Of a stretch of DNA of 37,237 nt, positions 20,926 through 35,330 are shown in pieces. The translations under genes and the position numbers were made by a program. Below the pieces are notes generated by a model, which saw only the letters and a list, made by a program, of their open reading frames with translations, was not told the origin of the DNA and did not search any database. Source of the DNA: Rhizophlyctis rosea (Eukaryota; Chytridiomycota; Chytridiomycetes; Rhizophlyctidales; Rhizophlyctidaceae); contig JADGJC010000366.1 in NCBI GenBank assembly GCA_027596075.1, positions 258-37,494 of the forward strand, in the 5' to 3' direction. Each line of letters begins with the position of its first letter. Position 1 is the stretch's first letter.

Positions 20926-22810
20926 TCTTCGGTGATGACTGACTGTATGTGTCGAGATGAGGGAATAGTATCCTTTATTGAGACTGGTGTAGAAACGTTA
21001 TAGGTTATGAGTGACAATAAGTAAAAAAAAGCAAGGGGATTGCGTTGCTGCTTTGCGTAGATGAGGGAAAAGCCAAGGAGGCTTTCATTGAATTTGACAA
21101 ATAAATGGGGCGCTAGGGGGAAATTCCGGCACGGCGGAACGCGATCATCCGTGACGTGTGACCGACTGCGGACAAGGTTTGCCCATGCTGGAACATGGAA
21201 CTCGCCCATGACACACATTCGTGCCAGCCAAGGGCCCAAATTGCTCCGCCACGCTACAACGTGGCTTCTATTCTGGGGAGTGGCTTAGTTTGAGCCACAC
21301 GCCTCACACAGCCTCGTTCCATTTATGGCATGAATGATGAACCCTGCCACAATCTGTGGATCAACCCATTTCTCCTTCCCTCTCCAGACACCTACTTTTC
21401 GCTCTGGCATTCTCCATCTCGAGCATCGACATTCCTGTCTCCAAGGTTCCTCGACAACTGTGGGTCATCCGGCTACCCAGGCTATCCCATCCATCACACT
21501 CTGTGTGATGTTCCATGATTGTCTTGCTTGCCGGGGACGCCTAACGACGTCGCCACTCCCCAATTACATGCTCCCATTTCCATCCCCTAGTCCGAGCAAA
21601 GGATGAAAATGGTGGTTCCAACTGTCAGTGAAAGCTGATAGCTCCTCCTGATAGGCTAGCCTCAGCTGATGCAGGAAGGTTCGGGTTGGTGGTGGTATTC
21701 GGCATGTGCAGCTCCGCAAATTCGCGGGCTGCACAGTGGAAGTCATTCATTACGGGTGCGGNNNNNNNNNNAGTCGAGGGCTGCACGATGGATGCGATCG
21801 GGTATTCCCTTCTAAACCTAGGCGCTTAGCCCTCCAACCTGCCGAGCATGTCAATTCCACTTGGTTAGGCCGAACCAAGTGGTTCAGACTGCAACTTTCC
21901 CCATAGGCTAGTCCGAGCCTTAAGGAGTTATGGTTGGTGAGCTTCGCTCAACACTGGACGGTCAACATGAGCTGCGCTTGCATCACAACAGAAGCTCCCA
22001 ATGCTCCAGCATCCTGCAACTGGGTAGTATGACTTCTCCGGTTGTTTGGCTCTACTGGATACCGTGGGGGGTAGTGGCAACTTGTTGGCTGATCGCTATG
22101 AGGCCTTTGACCATTCGGCCGACTACGAAAAGACTCCCTTGGTCTCCACGGAGCGTCAGACTGCTTTAGAGGACACGAGTTTGGCTGCAATCATCTTTGT
22201 GCGGTGGTCCTCCGTCACCTGGTTACGGGACGTCACTTCTTTCTTTCGTCTTTACTGTGCAGGCAGCTGGGCACTTCGTCGCCCATGTTGCGCAGGTTCA
22301 ACTCCTACTAAAGGCGGTTATGCATCTCACAAAATGTAGAGTGTTGGATTGGCTACACCAAGATCTTTGCGAGCAAATATGGTACCCGGATGGATTGCAA
22401 GACCCATCACGTAGTAACAGCCTCCATGATCTATCAGGCAAGAAGGCCACCAAATACACAAGAGATTCACTTGATAGCTCCTCATCACCATTTCTTATCT
22501 TCACATCTTGTATGGTTCTCTTCACGAACTCGGGGAACGTGAGCAGGGCAATTCTTTGGTGTTCAGACCCTCAGAAGTCCAAAACGTGCCACCGCGATGT
22601 GGCGCAGAAGTTCGGTTGCGTCAACCGCGTTTTCCACCCTCGTTTCCCTCTTTCTTTCTGGCTGACAGTCCATCAAGTTTCTTAATATCTCCGCGCGATA
22701 AGTTAGGTGCGACTTCTGAATTAGAAACATACACCCTTTTTGTCTTTCAAGCTAGCAACTAGAACTCTACTACCGGTACAAAGTTGGAATATTCCCATCC
22801 TGCCTCGAAA
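20926..22810. other. Gene-poor region with an assembly gap
   Basis: Nearly 1.9 kb without a recognised gene separate the divergent Ysc84 and App1 starts. Open frames on both strands (for example 22197-22685 plus, 22046-22339 plus) show no family signature. One plus frame, AAGHFVAHVAQVQLLLKAVM after a tgtgcag site near 22262, could be a fragment of an unknown exon. The base run of unknown sequence lies at 21762-21771. No reverse transcriptase, transposase or RNA gene is visible. Confidence 0.4.
21762..21771. other. Run of ten undetermined bases (assembly gap)
   Basis: Ten N mark a scaffold join or gap of unknown size. The sequence just before it contains tcgcgggctgcacagtgg and the sequence just after it contains tcgagggctgcacgatgg, so similar text flanks the gap on both sides. 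This suggests a repeat that was collapsed or could not be crossed. Confidence 0.95.
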
Positions 22811-25088
22811 ATGAGCAACATATGGTCGCGGGCATCGTCAAAACTGGCGACAATCGTCACGGAGCGTTCTCCATCCCCCACACCGTCCTTCAGACGGCGA
22901 GGAATGCGCACGCCCACGTCATCTTCCCTATCTTCATCAGCAGCAAGCTCGCCAACATCATCCATATCGGGCAAGGAAACCCTCTTCACCGAGACCTCAG
23001 AGCCATCCACACCAGCAACTCCCACACCCAACAAGGACATCATCGAGCATATTTTGTTCTTCCCCACTTATGCGCACCATTCTCCCACGCCTGCGCAGCA
23101 CGCGCGGATAGAAGCGCTCAGTAAGCCTCCGCCGCCCGAGCCGGGCCAGGCAGCACTGCAAGGCAGGACAACTGCGGGAACGACCCTTCCGACCCTTCCG
23201 GGCGGGTACGCCCCTCCGTCCAACGTGGTGGACGAGAAAGTCCAATTGGCCGCCGAGCAAGCAGAGGAAGATATCAGTAATGACATTGCAATGGAATCTC
23301 CTAAACCCGCGGAGATGGCAGGAGCAGACGAGACCGATTGGGTGGTGCAAGTGCGGGTATGTGTTCACGAAAGAATTCCCGATCCTTTCACTGGAACACC
23401 CACAATTCAACACGATCTCATCTCCACAGGGCTGGGCCTTCGCAACAAACATGAAATCCCTAACCCGCCGCGTCCTAATCGGCGTAACCCGCAAAATCTT
23501 CTCCTCCTCCTTCCTCAGCACCCGCGCAACCCGCGAAAACCTCGCAAACTACGACGACCGCGTCGGGCTCTTCCTCGCAAGCTCCCGCAGCTACGTAAAC
23601 ATCCGCGTCGCGATCGTCGGTCTATCTCCTTCTTCTAAAGTGCTGGAACGGCGCGAGGTGGAGGCCCGTACTAAAGTGGAAGAGGCGGCGTCGGAGGGGG
23701 AGTACTCGAATCCTGAGACATTGTTTTTGGATGCGAATGATGAGTTGAATGAGGAGGAAGGGCGGACAGTGGACTTTGAGGCGTTGGAGAGGGATGAGCC
23801 GGGGGTTTATGCTGTGACGTTGACAACGGACGATGATGGATTTTTCACTGGTTCGATCAAGATTCCGAATAGTGTGGTAACCCAATGGCGTGAAGAGCAT
23901 GGAGAGGATGTTATGGATCACCATGCTGTTAGAGTTGTCGCATTCAAACCTGGGAAAGCAGGTCCGTCCCCTGTCCTATAATCACTTCTGACCGCACTTT
24001 TGCTGAACTGCTCAATGCAGCTTCCTTGCATAGTTTCAACTCAGTCGAACTTATTCCTCCCACCGGAATCTCATTGATATCGGTATGTGAAAGACTATTT
24101 TGGGAATTTCCATCATTGGGAGTTCTGACGAATGTCGCACATACAGGATGTCGATGACACCATCAAGGATTCATCAGTCCACGTTGGCAAAATTGCAGCA
24201 TTCAACGCAGCTTTCTTTGCCGAATCCAAGGAGGTTCCGGGAATGGCGGATGCATACAATTTCTTGGTAAATGAGCATCGACGATCCAGCATTCCATCTA
24301 CTTCACGAAGGAACAATGACTCACCCATTCTCGCAGCGGGCAAAAGGGGTTAGGTTTCACTACGTCTCGGGTGGCCCATACCAACTATATCCAATGGTTA
24401 GCCAGTTCTTGCAAGCTCATCGATTTCCAACCGGATCGTTGAATCTGCGTGATGTCTGGGAAGGGAGGGATACCCTTACGGTGCAAAAGGTACGCTGTGT
24501 GAATGGGGGATTTGGCCGTTCATTGAGGAAGACTGATCCTTGCGCAGTACAAGCATCAAGTTATTAGTGGCATTTTCAAGGTACTGAACAGGCTGACCGA
24601 ATCGTTCACACGAAGGGCTATCCATTGATAGCTTCTCGTCCTCCCCACAGGACTTCCCCTTCCGCAAATTCATCCTCGTCGGCGACAGCGGCGAAAAAGA
24701 CATAGAAATTTACTCTGGAGCGCACTCCGTCTCTCCTCACCAAGTAATGAAAATTTTCATCCGAGATGTGACAACAGGGACAAACCTAGCCAGTCGGTTG
24801 GCGCACCACGCGGGAGACATGGACGCTGATGTGGAATCGTTCATCCCCACTGCGGGGCAGGTGGCGTCACAGCAGGCCGTGTTGACGGGAGCGACGCCGC
24901 ACGGGGTGCCTGCTGTTCAAGTGCGGTGTCAGTTGGCCTATGCTGGGATGAAGAGGGACGGATGGACGCTTTTCAAAAGTCCGGAGGAGATTTTAACTGA
25001 TGACTTAGTCCTGGATGCAATGCATCATCACGATGCAGGAGGGGCTGTTAGTGGAAGGTTTACGGGGACATTAGTCCGGAAACGGTGA
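22811..25088 (+). CDS. APP1: App1-type phosphatidate phosphatase (DUF2183)
   Basis: Seven exons (22811-23356, 23430-23961, 24021-24082, 24147-24266, 24337-24489, 24548-24580, 24651-25088) give 627 residues. The catalytic block is split by an intron: ISLIS joins DVDDTIKDSS, so Asp 381 and Asp 383 form the DxDxT motif of haloacid-dehalogenase-type phosphatidate phosphatases. FHYVSGGPYQLYP, GSLNLRD and KFILVGDSGEKDIEIY complete the DUF2183 domain. Yeast App1 removes phosphate from phosphatidate to give diacylglycerol at cortical actin patches. Upstream, GWAFATNMKSLTRRVLIGVTRK and an NLA-DRVGLF block match the App1 N-terminal region. The first 182 residues are mostly disordered, Ser/Pro-rich. One donor (gtccgt at 23962) is weak, but the junction is required by the frame. 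The gene is convergent with UCHL5, 148 bp apart. Confidence 0.93.
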
Positions 25089-25236
25089 TCATTGCCGCGA
25101 AGGTATGATGTATTTTTAGGACTTCGGACTTGCTTATGTACAGGTGGAGATGCAGGACCGCATGGTATATATGAAGATTTTAGAAATTTGTACATACATT
25201 TGTATGATATGTCGATTCTCATGTACAAAACTGGTT

Positions 25237-27037
25237 TCAGTATCGATTTTCCTTGACCAGTGGCAAAAGTCGCTCCTGTTTATGAAGGAGTTCGAGGTAG
25301 CGCCGAACGAAAGGACCGTAATTGTAACGGCGGCGGGCGTTGTCAACCTGGATCAATGCAGCTCTCAGCGACCGGGTTTCGACGCATCATGTTCAACAAC
25401 GATTACACATACTGCATGACCCTCTCGCTTCTGCACTTCTTCCATTAATGACCGTGCCGCTTTTTGGCGTTTCCGTTTGGAATGACGGTAGATACGTGTC
25501 AGATTCTCCTCCGATTCCAAGGACTCCAGCGCATCTGGTGTCATGATTTCTGGCGGAACATCGTTGTCCACATCCATGTTGGCCTGCATAGAATGATGAG
25601 ATTTCCGGTATGTCGTTATTGGCGAACTCTGTGCAAACCTTTCCCTCTTCCTCAGTCCAATCAGGCTTTCGTTTACGAATACAGCTGGCTGCCATTTGTT
25701 CCAACGTGGCAGCTTCCTTCTCTTCTGTCCGTAGCTTCGCACGCCGATCGGGTATAATAGCCATGAGACAGAAACGGACGGCTTCATTCTCATAACTGTA
25801 TTACAGAAGACCATTAGTAATAATCGTCAAGGCATTTGACGATTGCTGAACTTACGCGTTCATCCGTGCCTGTATTACTGGCTTGACAACTGATATCCAA
25901 TTTCCATCCTCAGGTACATTTCCTATATCAAATCGTCAGACAATCTCGTCTCACAGTGCATCAAGGTAATAGTCTTACCTTTACTCCAAGGCTTTCTCTT
26001 CAGCCCGTCCATCTCCCAGACAACGCCATTGACGGGCACGTAGCTGACATAATGGAAAGGTGCATCCCCTTTTGCTTCCTCAGCTTCGAGCTCCCGTTGC
26101 TTCTTTGACTTCTTTCCGTCCTGGGTGCTTGTCGGCTGCTCTTCTTGCATCCGGTATTCGAGGACGGGCAAATCTGTTTGCCTAGATCGACCGTGAATGA
26201 ATGTACGCTACATGCCCGCAACTTGCATCGCACACCCACCGAGCAAAGCTATTGTGCGCCATTCGGATGATATGCGAATTGGTCAGACACAGTCCTCGAT
26301 GCTAAGGAGAACGGTTTTCAGAACAACAGATTCTGCGACGTAAGGAATGGCGCTATTGTACACACACCGGTGGCATGAGAGGCATGGTGAAGTCTTTGAA
26401 AGTCTGCAGATGACGTTTGACGCTGATTTTGGGATGATTCAAGGCAATGCTCAACAGAGCCTGTGTTCCGCAGGCGTTATCTATGACCTGTAATTGTTTC
26501 AATACCAGCTTACAGTTATTGCCAGAAGGAGAGGATTACGCACTTGGTTCATGAAAAATAGATCTTTTGGAACGTCTCCCTCCTGTGGTCGAATATCGGA
26601 CTCTCGCGTGTCGTCATCCCTCCATTGGAAAAGGAAAATCAACCCATACACCTCCCTTGCCGTGGTGTCAGTTTACTTGGTACAAAGATAATCAAGCAGA
26701 CTTCGGCCACACATACCCTAGCGTGTCGAAAAACTCTTCGTCCATCCCAAAGACCTCCTCCACTTGAACACCCTCGACGCCCATCTTCTCCGCCAAGGCG
26801 GTGAACACGCCTAGAACGCAAATTGAATATAATTTTGTCGGTTCGCAACTGAACAACATCCTAACCAGGGTCGCTTTCTATCGTATGCCAAGGGGATCCT
26901 TCTAGGTCACTCCTTATGTGGATGTCCAATAAGTGTTCAGGTGCATCGGGCCAGACTTCAGCCACTTGGTCGTCAGGCGCTCCAGACGGCCCAGCTTCCT
27001 GCACGGGAAGTTCGGCTACAAGCATGCTCGTGTTCAT
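25237..27037 (-). CDS. UCHL5: Ubiquitin C-terminal hydrolase UCHL5/UCH37 (proteasome-linked)
   Basis: Ten exons (26866-27037, 26717-26810, 26544-26655, 26368-26487, 26240-26301, 25979-26181, 25856-25922, 25639-25795, 25413-25583, 25237-25347) give 422 residues. The UCH catalytic set is complete: Gln 126, Cys 132 (QVIDNACGTQALLS), His 230 (FHYVSYVPVNG) and Asp 245 (WEMDGL), with the spacing of human UCH37. The HNSFAR block precedes a lysine-rich crossover-loop insert. The C-terminal ULD part ends RRRYNYGPFVRRYLELL, the region that binds Rpn13/ADRM1 on the proteasome or INO80. UCH37 trims ubiquitin, including branched chains. Baker's yeast lacks this protein, while many other fungi have it. The first 45 residues are an extra N-terminal stretch; the ATG at 27037 follows an in-frame stop. 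The donor at 25638 is gtttgc, weaker than the rest. Confidence 0.94.
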
Positions 27038-27849
27038 TCAAGTTTATGCTTCGTTTCTTTCCTTGCCACGACCAAGATGGTTGTGATGGAGCTCCAAATC
27101 TATTTTTACGATCACACCACAAAAGATGACTTGAAAAGCGTGAGCAAGCACCGTGGGAATCTGGGGTGTTGGATTTTGGGCATATGAAGTGGCTTGTGTG
27201 GCACAGTCATTGCTGCGCTTTGCGGACAGGTCCCACCAGTCTGCCCAATTCCAATTTCAATGAATGCGCTCACAACACGACACTTTGCACCCACGGGCCA
27301 GTCAACTATTGGCTGCGTCACCCAAACGCGTCAAATGAATTGTTGGAAGACGGAGACGATGATATAACGAGAAGGCCGTTGTGGTGTGCAGTCCATGAAG
27401 GGTATCAATATCGCCATTTCCATCAGCAGATCGCGATAAACTTTCATCGAAAATGGACCCCACCCCATGCTCTAAATGTTTCCACGGATCCGAGCCACCC
27501 TGACAGGCATGTATGCTGATGGTTGACTCATCCGAGTGCTGCACGCGCCGGAATCGATTTGAATGTGGCGATGGCGTAACCCAAAGGCCCCTGGTCTTTA
27601 GAAGGGGGCAGTGGGACGGACGGACGTGATATCAGTATCTTTGGCTTGAATGCCTTTTTCATCACCCATCATTGTAAATAGACACATAGTCCACGATATA
27701 TGTGACAATAGTCAGCTCATTGCATGCATAAAGTTCTCCTGCTTCCTTTGACCTTGTGAAACTTTCGCCGTGGGAAGTGTGGGAACCTCCTTCTCCTGAC
27801 AACTTCAAAGTCAATACAGCTCACCGGTTCTGTCTTTAAACTCGGCGAC
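27038..27849. other. Divergent intergenic region between UCHL5 and the GT2 gene
   Basis: About 0.8 kb between two outward-facing starts. A 117-codon plus frame (27166-27519) has no domain I recognise and no supporting splice context. The region most likely holds two promoters. Confidence 0.4.
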
Positions 27850-29844
27850 ATGTTCTACCTTACAAGGGAGCAGCTTCCCATATTTATCCCTCTTGGATTC
27901 GTGGGAGTTTACCGGTGGTTCTGGTTCTTCATCAGGGTAAGTCTGTTATGTTAAAGTCGTCATTAGTTTCTTCAATCAAAGCCCTTGCTTGGTTGGCGAG
28001 TCGGACACTACCAACTTACCTCATGTATCCAACCTATCGACTAATTTTCGTGATGACTATCAATAGGTACTGGCATACTGCCTTTACAAACCTATACAGC
28101 CTCGTCGCCACCCGCGCTATAAAACACACCGGGATGTCACTATCGTGGTCCCCACCATCGATTCCGGCGAAGAAATCAAACTCGCGATCCGCAGCTGGCT
28201 CAAAAACGACCCATACGAAGTCATATTTGTCACCATCCCATCCGCCTATGCTGCTTTGGAAGGCCTCGCGCGAGAGGTGGACCCTCAAAAGAAGAAAGTC
28301 AGGGTTATCACCATCAAAAAACCGAACAAACGATGCCAAATGGTCGCTGGAGCAAATCATGTGAAAACTGAGATCACCGTCTTCTGTGATGACGATGTTA
28401 TTTGGCCAGAGACTTTCTTGACGTGGGTGCTAGCACCTTTTGAGGACAAGCAGATGGGGGCAGTTGGTCTGTGCTGTTAGTTCTCGTTGAGTCATCGAGC
28501 TTTCGCTGATGTTGTCTCCTTCATTAGGAACCTCACAATCCGTCATTCCAGTTGGGAAGCGCATGACAATCTGGGAAATTCTCGCCGCCTTCCGTCTGTC
28601 TGTGAGTAGAACATTGTGACTGCAGGTTCACACATCTTCATCTTACTCATCAGCTACTGGCTCGTCAGATGCGCAACATCGAAATTGTCTCCACAACATA
28701 CATCGATGGTGGCGTTTGCTGTCTATCTGGACGTACGGCCGCATACAGAACCCGCATTCTCCGTGACCCCGATTTCCAATGGAAGTTCACCCACGAATTC
28801 TGGCTAGGGAAATACCACCAGCACTCAGGAGACGACAAATTCCTTACCCGCTGGATCCACTCGCACGCATGGAAATCCTTCATCCAGGCATGCCCGCAGG
28901 TCGAGCTCAGATCCACCTTCAAAGACAACTGGCGTTTCCTGAAGCAACTTCTCCGATGGACGCGCAACACTTGGAGGTCGGACTTCCGATCGTTATTTAG
29001 CGAGCGATATGTCTGGACCCGCCATCCCTTCGTCGCCTTCACCATGCTCGACAAAATTTTCAACCCAATCACGCTCCTTGCCGGACCTATCACCGTAACC
29101 TACCTGTGCACTCGCCCAGACGAAGTCCTCCCCGTGTGGACCGTCATCGTGTCCTACCTCTCCTGGCTATTCATCACACGTCTGATCAAGTACATGCCCC
29201 ACTTCGTAAAACGCCCACAAGACGTCCTCGCCATCCCAATATGGCTCGTCTTCAACATCTACTTCGCCCTCATGAAAATCTACTGTCTATTTACCCTCCA
29301 CATCACGGATTGGGGTACGCGCGCAGGGGCCGACCACAACGAGGACGAAGGCGAGGACATGTCCATCTACGTTCCGCACTGGGAAGATGACAGGAAAGAA
29401 GGTGGGGACGGGGGTCGGCCGCCCATGCCGAAAGCCGAGGAAGCGGATCACGACCCAGACGCGATCCATGTCAACACCGCCAACGTACGGGCCGCGGATC
29501 CGTGCCACACGGCCATCAATATCCGCTCTCCAGAACCGGCCGTCGGACAGACCACGCATCCCGCCATGACGCAAGTCAAACCCCACCCCCACGTCCAACA
29601 GATGTATCAGCAACAGCAATCGGTCAACAACCCAACAGCGGTACCATCCACCACGACCAATGCCACGTCCCAGCTACCCATCATTCAGCAAACGCCCGCT
29701 CATCGCAGTCTGAACCTATCCGTAATGTCAGGATTCACCGCCGGGGACATTGGATCAACGGTTCCCAACACTCCAACCACATCTTCAGGATCTCGGAGAA
29801 CATATGAATCGTGGAAAGAAGGGCAAGGGGAAAGGACAAACTGA
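27850..29844 (+). CDS. GT2 glycosyltransferase, hyaluronan-synthase-like membrane protein
   Basis: Four exons (27850-27936, 28067-28466, 28528-28601, 28669-29844) give 578 residues. The first exon encodes a short membrane-like helix (FIPLGFVGVYRWFWFF). The processive GT2 motifs follow in order: DVTIVVPTID, FCDDDVIWP (Asp 137-139), SGDDKF (Asp 242/243) and QLLRW (280-284), the QxxRW signature. Then come about four membrane spans (ITLLAGPITVTYL, WTVIVSYLSWLFI, AIPIWLVFNIYFALMKIY). Fungal relatives include Cryptococcus Cps1 and the ascomycete Gt2 proteins needed for surface polysaccharide and hyphal growth; the true product is unknown, and hyaluronan is only one option. The last 160 residues are a cytosolic acidic, then Gln/Thr/Pro-rich tail. 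Intron 1 (130 bp) is longer than its neighbours. Confidence 0.92.
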
Positions 29845-30161
29845 TATTATCAAGGTTCATCACCTTTACAAAGTGTAGATACCAGGGAACGGACCGGTTC
29901 GCTTTCGATATAATCTATTTTCTTATTGATCACGGTTTGGTACATATAGTAGTTGAAGGGAGGATTGGGGGGCGAAGGAATCTTGTATAAAGTTTAGCAC
30001 TATAAGCAAAAAAATCAGAAATACACACCGAAACTAATCATCCAGGCCCACTATGTTATGACACGACAGCATCTACATATGCTATCGACAAAACCTACAT
30101 CCTACCGCATTCTGCTTTAAGGTATATCTCCCAAGAGCTAACCGCAGCGAATCAACTATCT
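29845..30161. other. Intergenic stretch between convergent genes
   Basis: AT-rich sequence between the stop of the GT2 gene and the stop of the kinase gene. No coding frame or RNA is seen; it should hold both polyadenylation regions. Confidence 0.5.
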
Positions 30162-31818
<1,657 letters not shown>

Positions 31819-33125
31819 GCTAACTCGATGTGGTGTTGTCTTTCGCTTAGCGGCTGCAGATATTGCCTTCACCGATAGGAACAAGGCAAGTTATAGGAAA
31901 CCCTCACAGGTCCAAATGTTGAGGTGGGAAGGGTTCCAAGTTCCCAACTTGCGGCTTTGCAATGGGTATGTATCGGTTATAACGCCATGTTCGACCAAAT
32001 GGGATTGGCAGCCATCACGAGCGCACCGCCCACCAGTGCCACAGCACCGCTGGATCCGACTACAGTCGGCTGATTTGGTTCTCTCCGGATGAAGTCCATA
32101 ACCAGTTAGGACATGATGGCCAGATCAGTAAATAAACATTCCGGCACTGGGCGATTGTTATGTTTGTCAAATTCGCTCTATATTTCCTTGGACTGACGTC
32201 CATGCCTTTGAAGGAATGACGTTGAGCTGCAAACACAGTACTCGACACTGGACGGACTCTGAGTTACGCGATAGTCCGTCTCTTTTCGAGGATCTTTGAC
32301 TCGCCGAACATAACTGACGTTTGTCATTATCACGCCAGTGGTCAAAGTGGTCAAGTTCACTTAGGCATTCGCAACAACTTTGTGGGGCCACAGCTGTTTG
32401 CAAAATGAAAAGGCCCCCTATTGAACGGGGCACTGTTGAATGGGCATGAACGGCTGGCCTGCTGATCTCTCATCTGTGCATGGCATGAACCCAGGACTAT
32501 TACATCAGTACATCTGCCTCTGTCCGGGATTTGAACTCATTTTCCCAAATGCGCTTCATGATTGTGTATGCGCACTGCCGCCGGCACATGGGAACGGTCG
32601 GGATGGAAGGGCGTGTTGCAGCTTATGAAAGTTTTTGACACATTTGACATGTGAAGGCTTTTCCAACCAGCACCCTGTTTGGGAAAGTCAATTTGACGCC
32701 ACCATCAAGCACATCCCAGTTTTGGGGTTATACGATCTGAAAGAACCAATTGGCTCTTGGCCCATCGCTGACTCCTCATTTAACCTCCGAAACCTCCTTT
32801 TGGGGCTCATGTGTAGTGGCTCAGTCCACCTCCGCCTTCCCCTTTGTTAACCAATCTTCCCCTTCGTCCCACCACACCGACAAGTCCTTCAATTCAGGGC
32901 TTGGGCGCAGGAGTCCGGGGCCCAAGGAAAAGAAACAGGAGCATGGCTTGGGATTCGCACACCAAATTGTTGACCGCTCGGTGCTTGTTGTGTCTCCTTC
33001 CAACCAGCTGTCTGGAGGGTGGAGAGTGACGGTTTCTATTTATACCACAACTTGATGGACTGCTGCACATCATCTTCAGCATTTCTCTAATCTGACATTT
33101 CACTTCACGCGCGCCATAAGAGAAG
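31819..33125. other. Divergent intergenic region between CaMK and RGS genes
   Basis: About 1.3 kb between outward-facing starts. Frames of 60-110 codons (31778-32092, 32440-32628, 32750-33055 plus; 32167-32433 minus) are unrelated to anything I know and lack good splice partners. It probably contains two promoters; nothing else is evident. Confidence 0.4.
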
Positions 33126-34580
33126 ATGAAAGGTGTTGAACTGTGGTTATACCCAACCGTCGACCAGCTTGCAAGCAAGGAGGTAAGCGAAACGAGTATG
33201 ACAGTTGGCCGGTGGGTACACGTGCTGATGACCTTTCCTACACCAGTTCGACCTGAATGCTATCATATCTGGTAAGAACGGCAATGGCATTAGTGATCTA
33301 AGTCGTGCATTCATTCGGCTAATCACATCTTTGCATTGCTCCATATCATGACAGGAAAAACATATGAGCCCATTGGTGTGAAGGACTTCGAGCGTTATTG
33401 CTCGGCAGTCGAACACTCCGCCGAAAATCTGCATTTCTACTTCTGGTTCATGCAGTACCATGAAAAGTTTGCAAAGCTGTCCAGCGCGCAACAAGCATTG
33501 TCTCCACCACCTCCGAAGGGCTCGCCGAAAAGGTCACTCAAATCTTCAAAAGATGAGCCAACAAATGACCACTCCGTCTACGTCACTCACGATGAAATGC
33601 GAGCAGGCACTCCTAGCCCTGAACCATCTTCACCTTCAACTATCAATGGGGACGGCTACACATTCGTAAACGCTACACCACCTGGTACCCCACAAGCTCT
33701 CAGGCTGCCCCCGCCATCCATCGCCGGCTCCGACCCGTGGTCCTTCAGCGACACATCCTCCGTCACAATCGAATCTGCCAAATCCCTATACAGCAGTCGC
33801 TCACCCGAAGCCCGCGTCCAACCCTTCCGTGAAGAATTTGACCGTCTCCTCGCCACATGCATCCTCCCCGACTCCGTCAAAGAGCTCAACCTCCCCTCCG
33901 AAGTGCGCACCCAACTCCTCAAAGCTGCCGAAACCACCACCCACCCTGACGTTCTTGCCCCAGCCGCTGAGCATATCTTCTCTTTGATGGCTACCACAAC
34001 GTACCCCAACTTCCTCAAGCATGCCACCATGAACTCCAACAAACCGCGTCAGATCTTTGCCGTGAGCTTGGTGTCAACTTTAGTTCTCTTGGGCCTGCTT
34101 ATTGCAGCCTTCACTATTGCAAAGGGTGTGGCACGCCCATGGCGCTTGTTCTCCATTTTGTGCTTCTTCTTGGCTGCCCTTATTGGAGGCTTCCGAGGCG
34201 GATGCGTCTGCATCTATGGTGAGTTCGGACTGTATCCAGCATCACGCAACAATGTTGATGTTGACAGCGATGCCTTGCACAGGATTGGGCTACCGCCGCC
34301 AGCTCAAGCCCGAAGAACTCTGGCTGGACATCGAGACAAACGAAATCAAGTACCCAAAAAGCTGGCGTATGCGTGTGTTTGAGAAGGAGGTCTGGATTGA
34401 GGAGGTGAAATTGCGCAGAATCTTTGATAAGATCTTCTTCAACGTAAGTTTACAATGCTTGCTTTCATATCTGCCGGCAACTAACGTTCTTCCACGACCC
34501 GAAAGGCTCTTGTTGGAGGAGTGGTTGTCGCTGCAGTCACTGCCGCTGTTGTGATGAGTATCCCACCCGGCCATGTCTGA
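33126..34580 (+). CDS. Membrane-anchored RGS-domain protein (Rax1-like)
   Basis: Five exons (33126-33182, 33247-33271, 33355-34218, 34283-34443, 34506-34580) give 393 residues. Residues about 20-70 form the first half of an RGS fold: AIISGKTYEPIGVKDFERYC and HSAENLHFYFWFMQYHEKF. A Ser/Pro-rich stretch of about 100 residues follows. Then the second half, VQPFREEFDRLLA, PSEVRTQLL and ATTTYPNFLKHA, completes the fold. Three hydrophobic spans close the protein: about 261-283 (FAVSLVSTLVLLGLLIAAF), 291-312 (LFSILCFFLAALIGG) and 369-388 (ALVGGVVVAAVTAAVV). RGS proteins speed GTP hydrolysis by G-alpha subunits; RGS plus C-terminal membrane spans is the Rax1-like layout of fungi. The 25-base second exon is needed to keep the frame. 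Activity toward G-alpha is not proven by sequence. Confidence 0.87.
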
Positions 34581-35330
34581 GGTTGTGCCCTTGGGTACAT
34601 AGTGTCAATTTCAGCTCTAGATATCATGTGGTTACCCCTGTTGCTGTGCTTCGTGTAGTATTCGATACCAAGAGTTTCTGTACATTTTGATTGTTATAGT
34701 GATAAACATCTGTGATATTCTGTCGATTTCTCCATTTGCCAAGCTTGAAGGTTGGGGAAGGACAACAAATGATCGGAAGGTGGGCACAGTATGGGATGTG
34801 CAACATTCAAACCACAACTCCAGCATGCGACCACTAATATGGTCCTACCTTCTGATGTTGGAACATTTTTTAGCAAAGATCGTTGTTGACATGCACCTGG
34901 GATGGGCGGCTGTGTGAATGACCAGTGTTCATGCCGCTTGATGTGAAGCTGGAGAAGCAGCAACAGTGCTCGTGGCTTGGAAGGAGACGCGAGGGTTCAC
35001 ATTGCGCACAGCTGAACTGAAATTGAGGGATGGCCCAAATCTATTTTTCATTCGGTGATTGCCTGCATACATGAAGACGGTCCTTCATTCGGAATCAAAC
35101 ACTGCATCGGTTTGCAATCGGCGGGGCAGCGGAGGTTGACCGTTTATGCTGCGCCCTTCCAATCACACCCTACACCAAATGACTAAGCCGCCATCCCTGC
35201 TATGCGAAACCAGCACGTGTCTCCCTATGGATCAGAGCCGTGCACGCATATCTGATCTTGACGATAACTCCCACCCCTTTCGCTAACTTTCTCCAGCTGA
35301 TGTTCACATCAAACCCCAACACATCCCACC
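34581..35330. other. Intergenic stretch before the ROPN1L gene
   Basis: It holds the 3' flank of the RGS gene and the probable promoter of the ROPN1L gene. Frames such as 34687-34917 plus and 34694-34963 minus are unrecognised. Nothing else is evident. Confidence 0.4.

Noticed and set aside
22240..22320. tRNA-like T-arm text (ggttcaactcc)
   Set aside because: The flanking bases do not form a T stem, acceptor stem or anticodon arm.
21600..22700. Retroelement remnant in the gene-poor region
   Set aside because: No reverse transcriptase, integrase or terminal repeat motif could be seen; only the gap-flanking similarity is real.
32500..32560. Possible minus-strand tRNA T-arm (reverse of gggatttgaactc)
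   Set aside because: No paired T stem or cloverleaf could be built around it.
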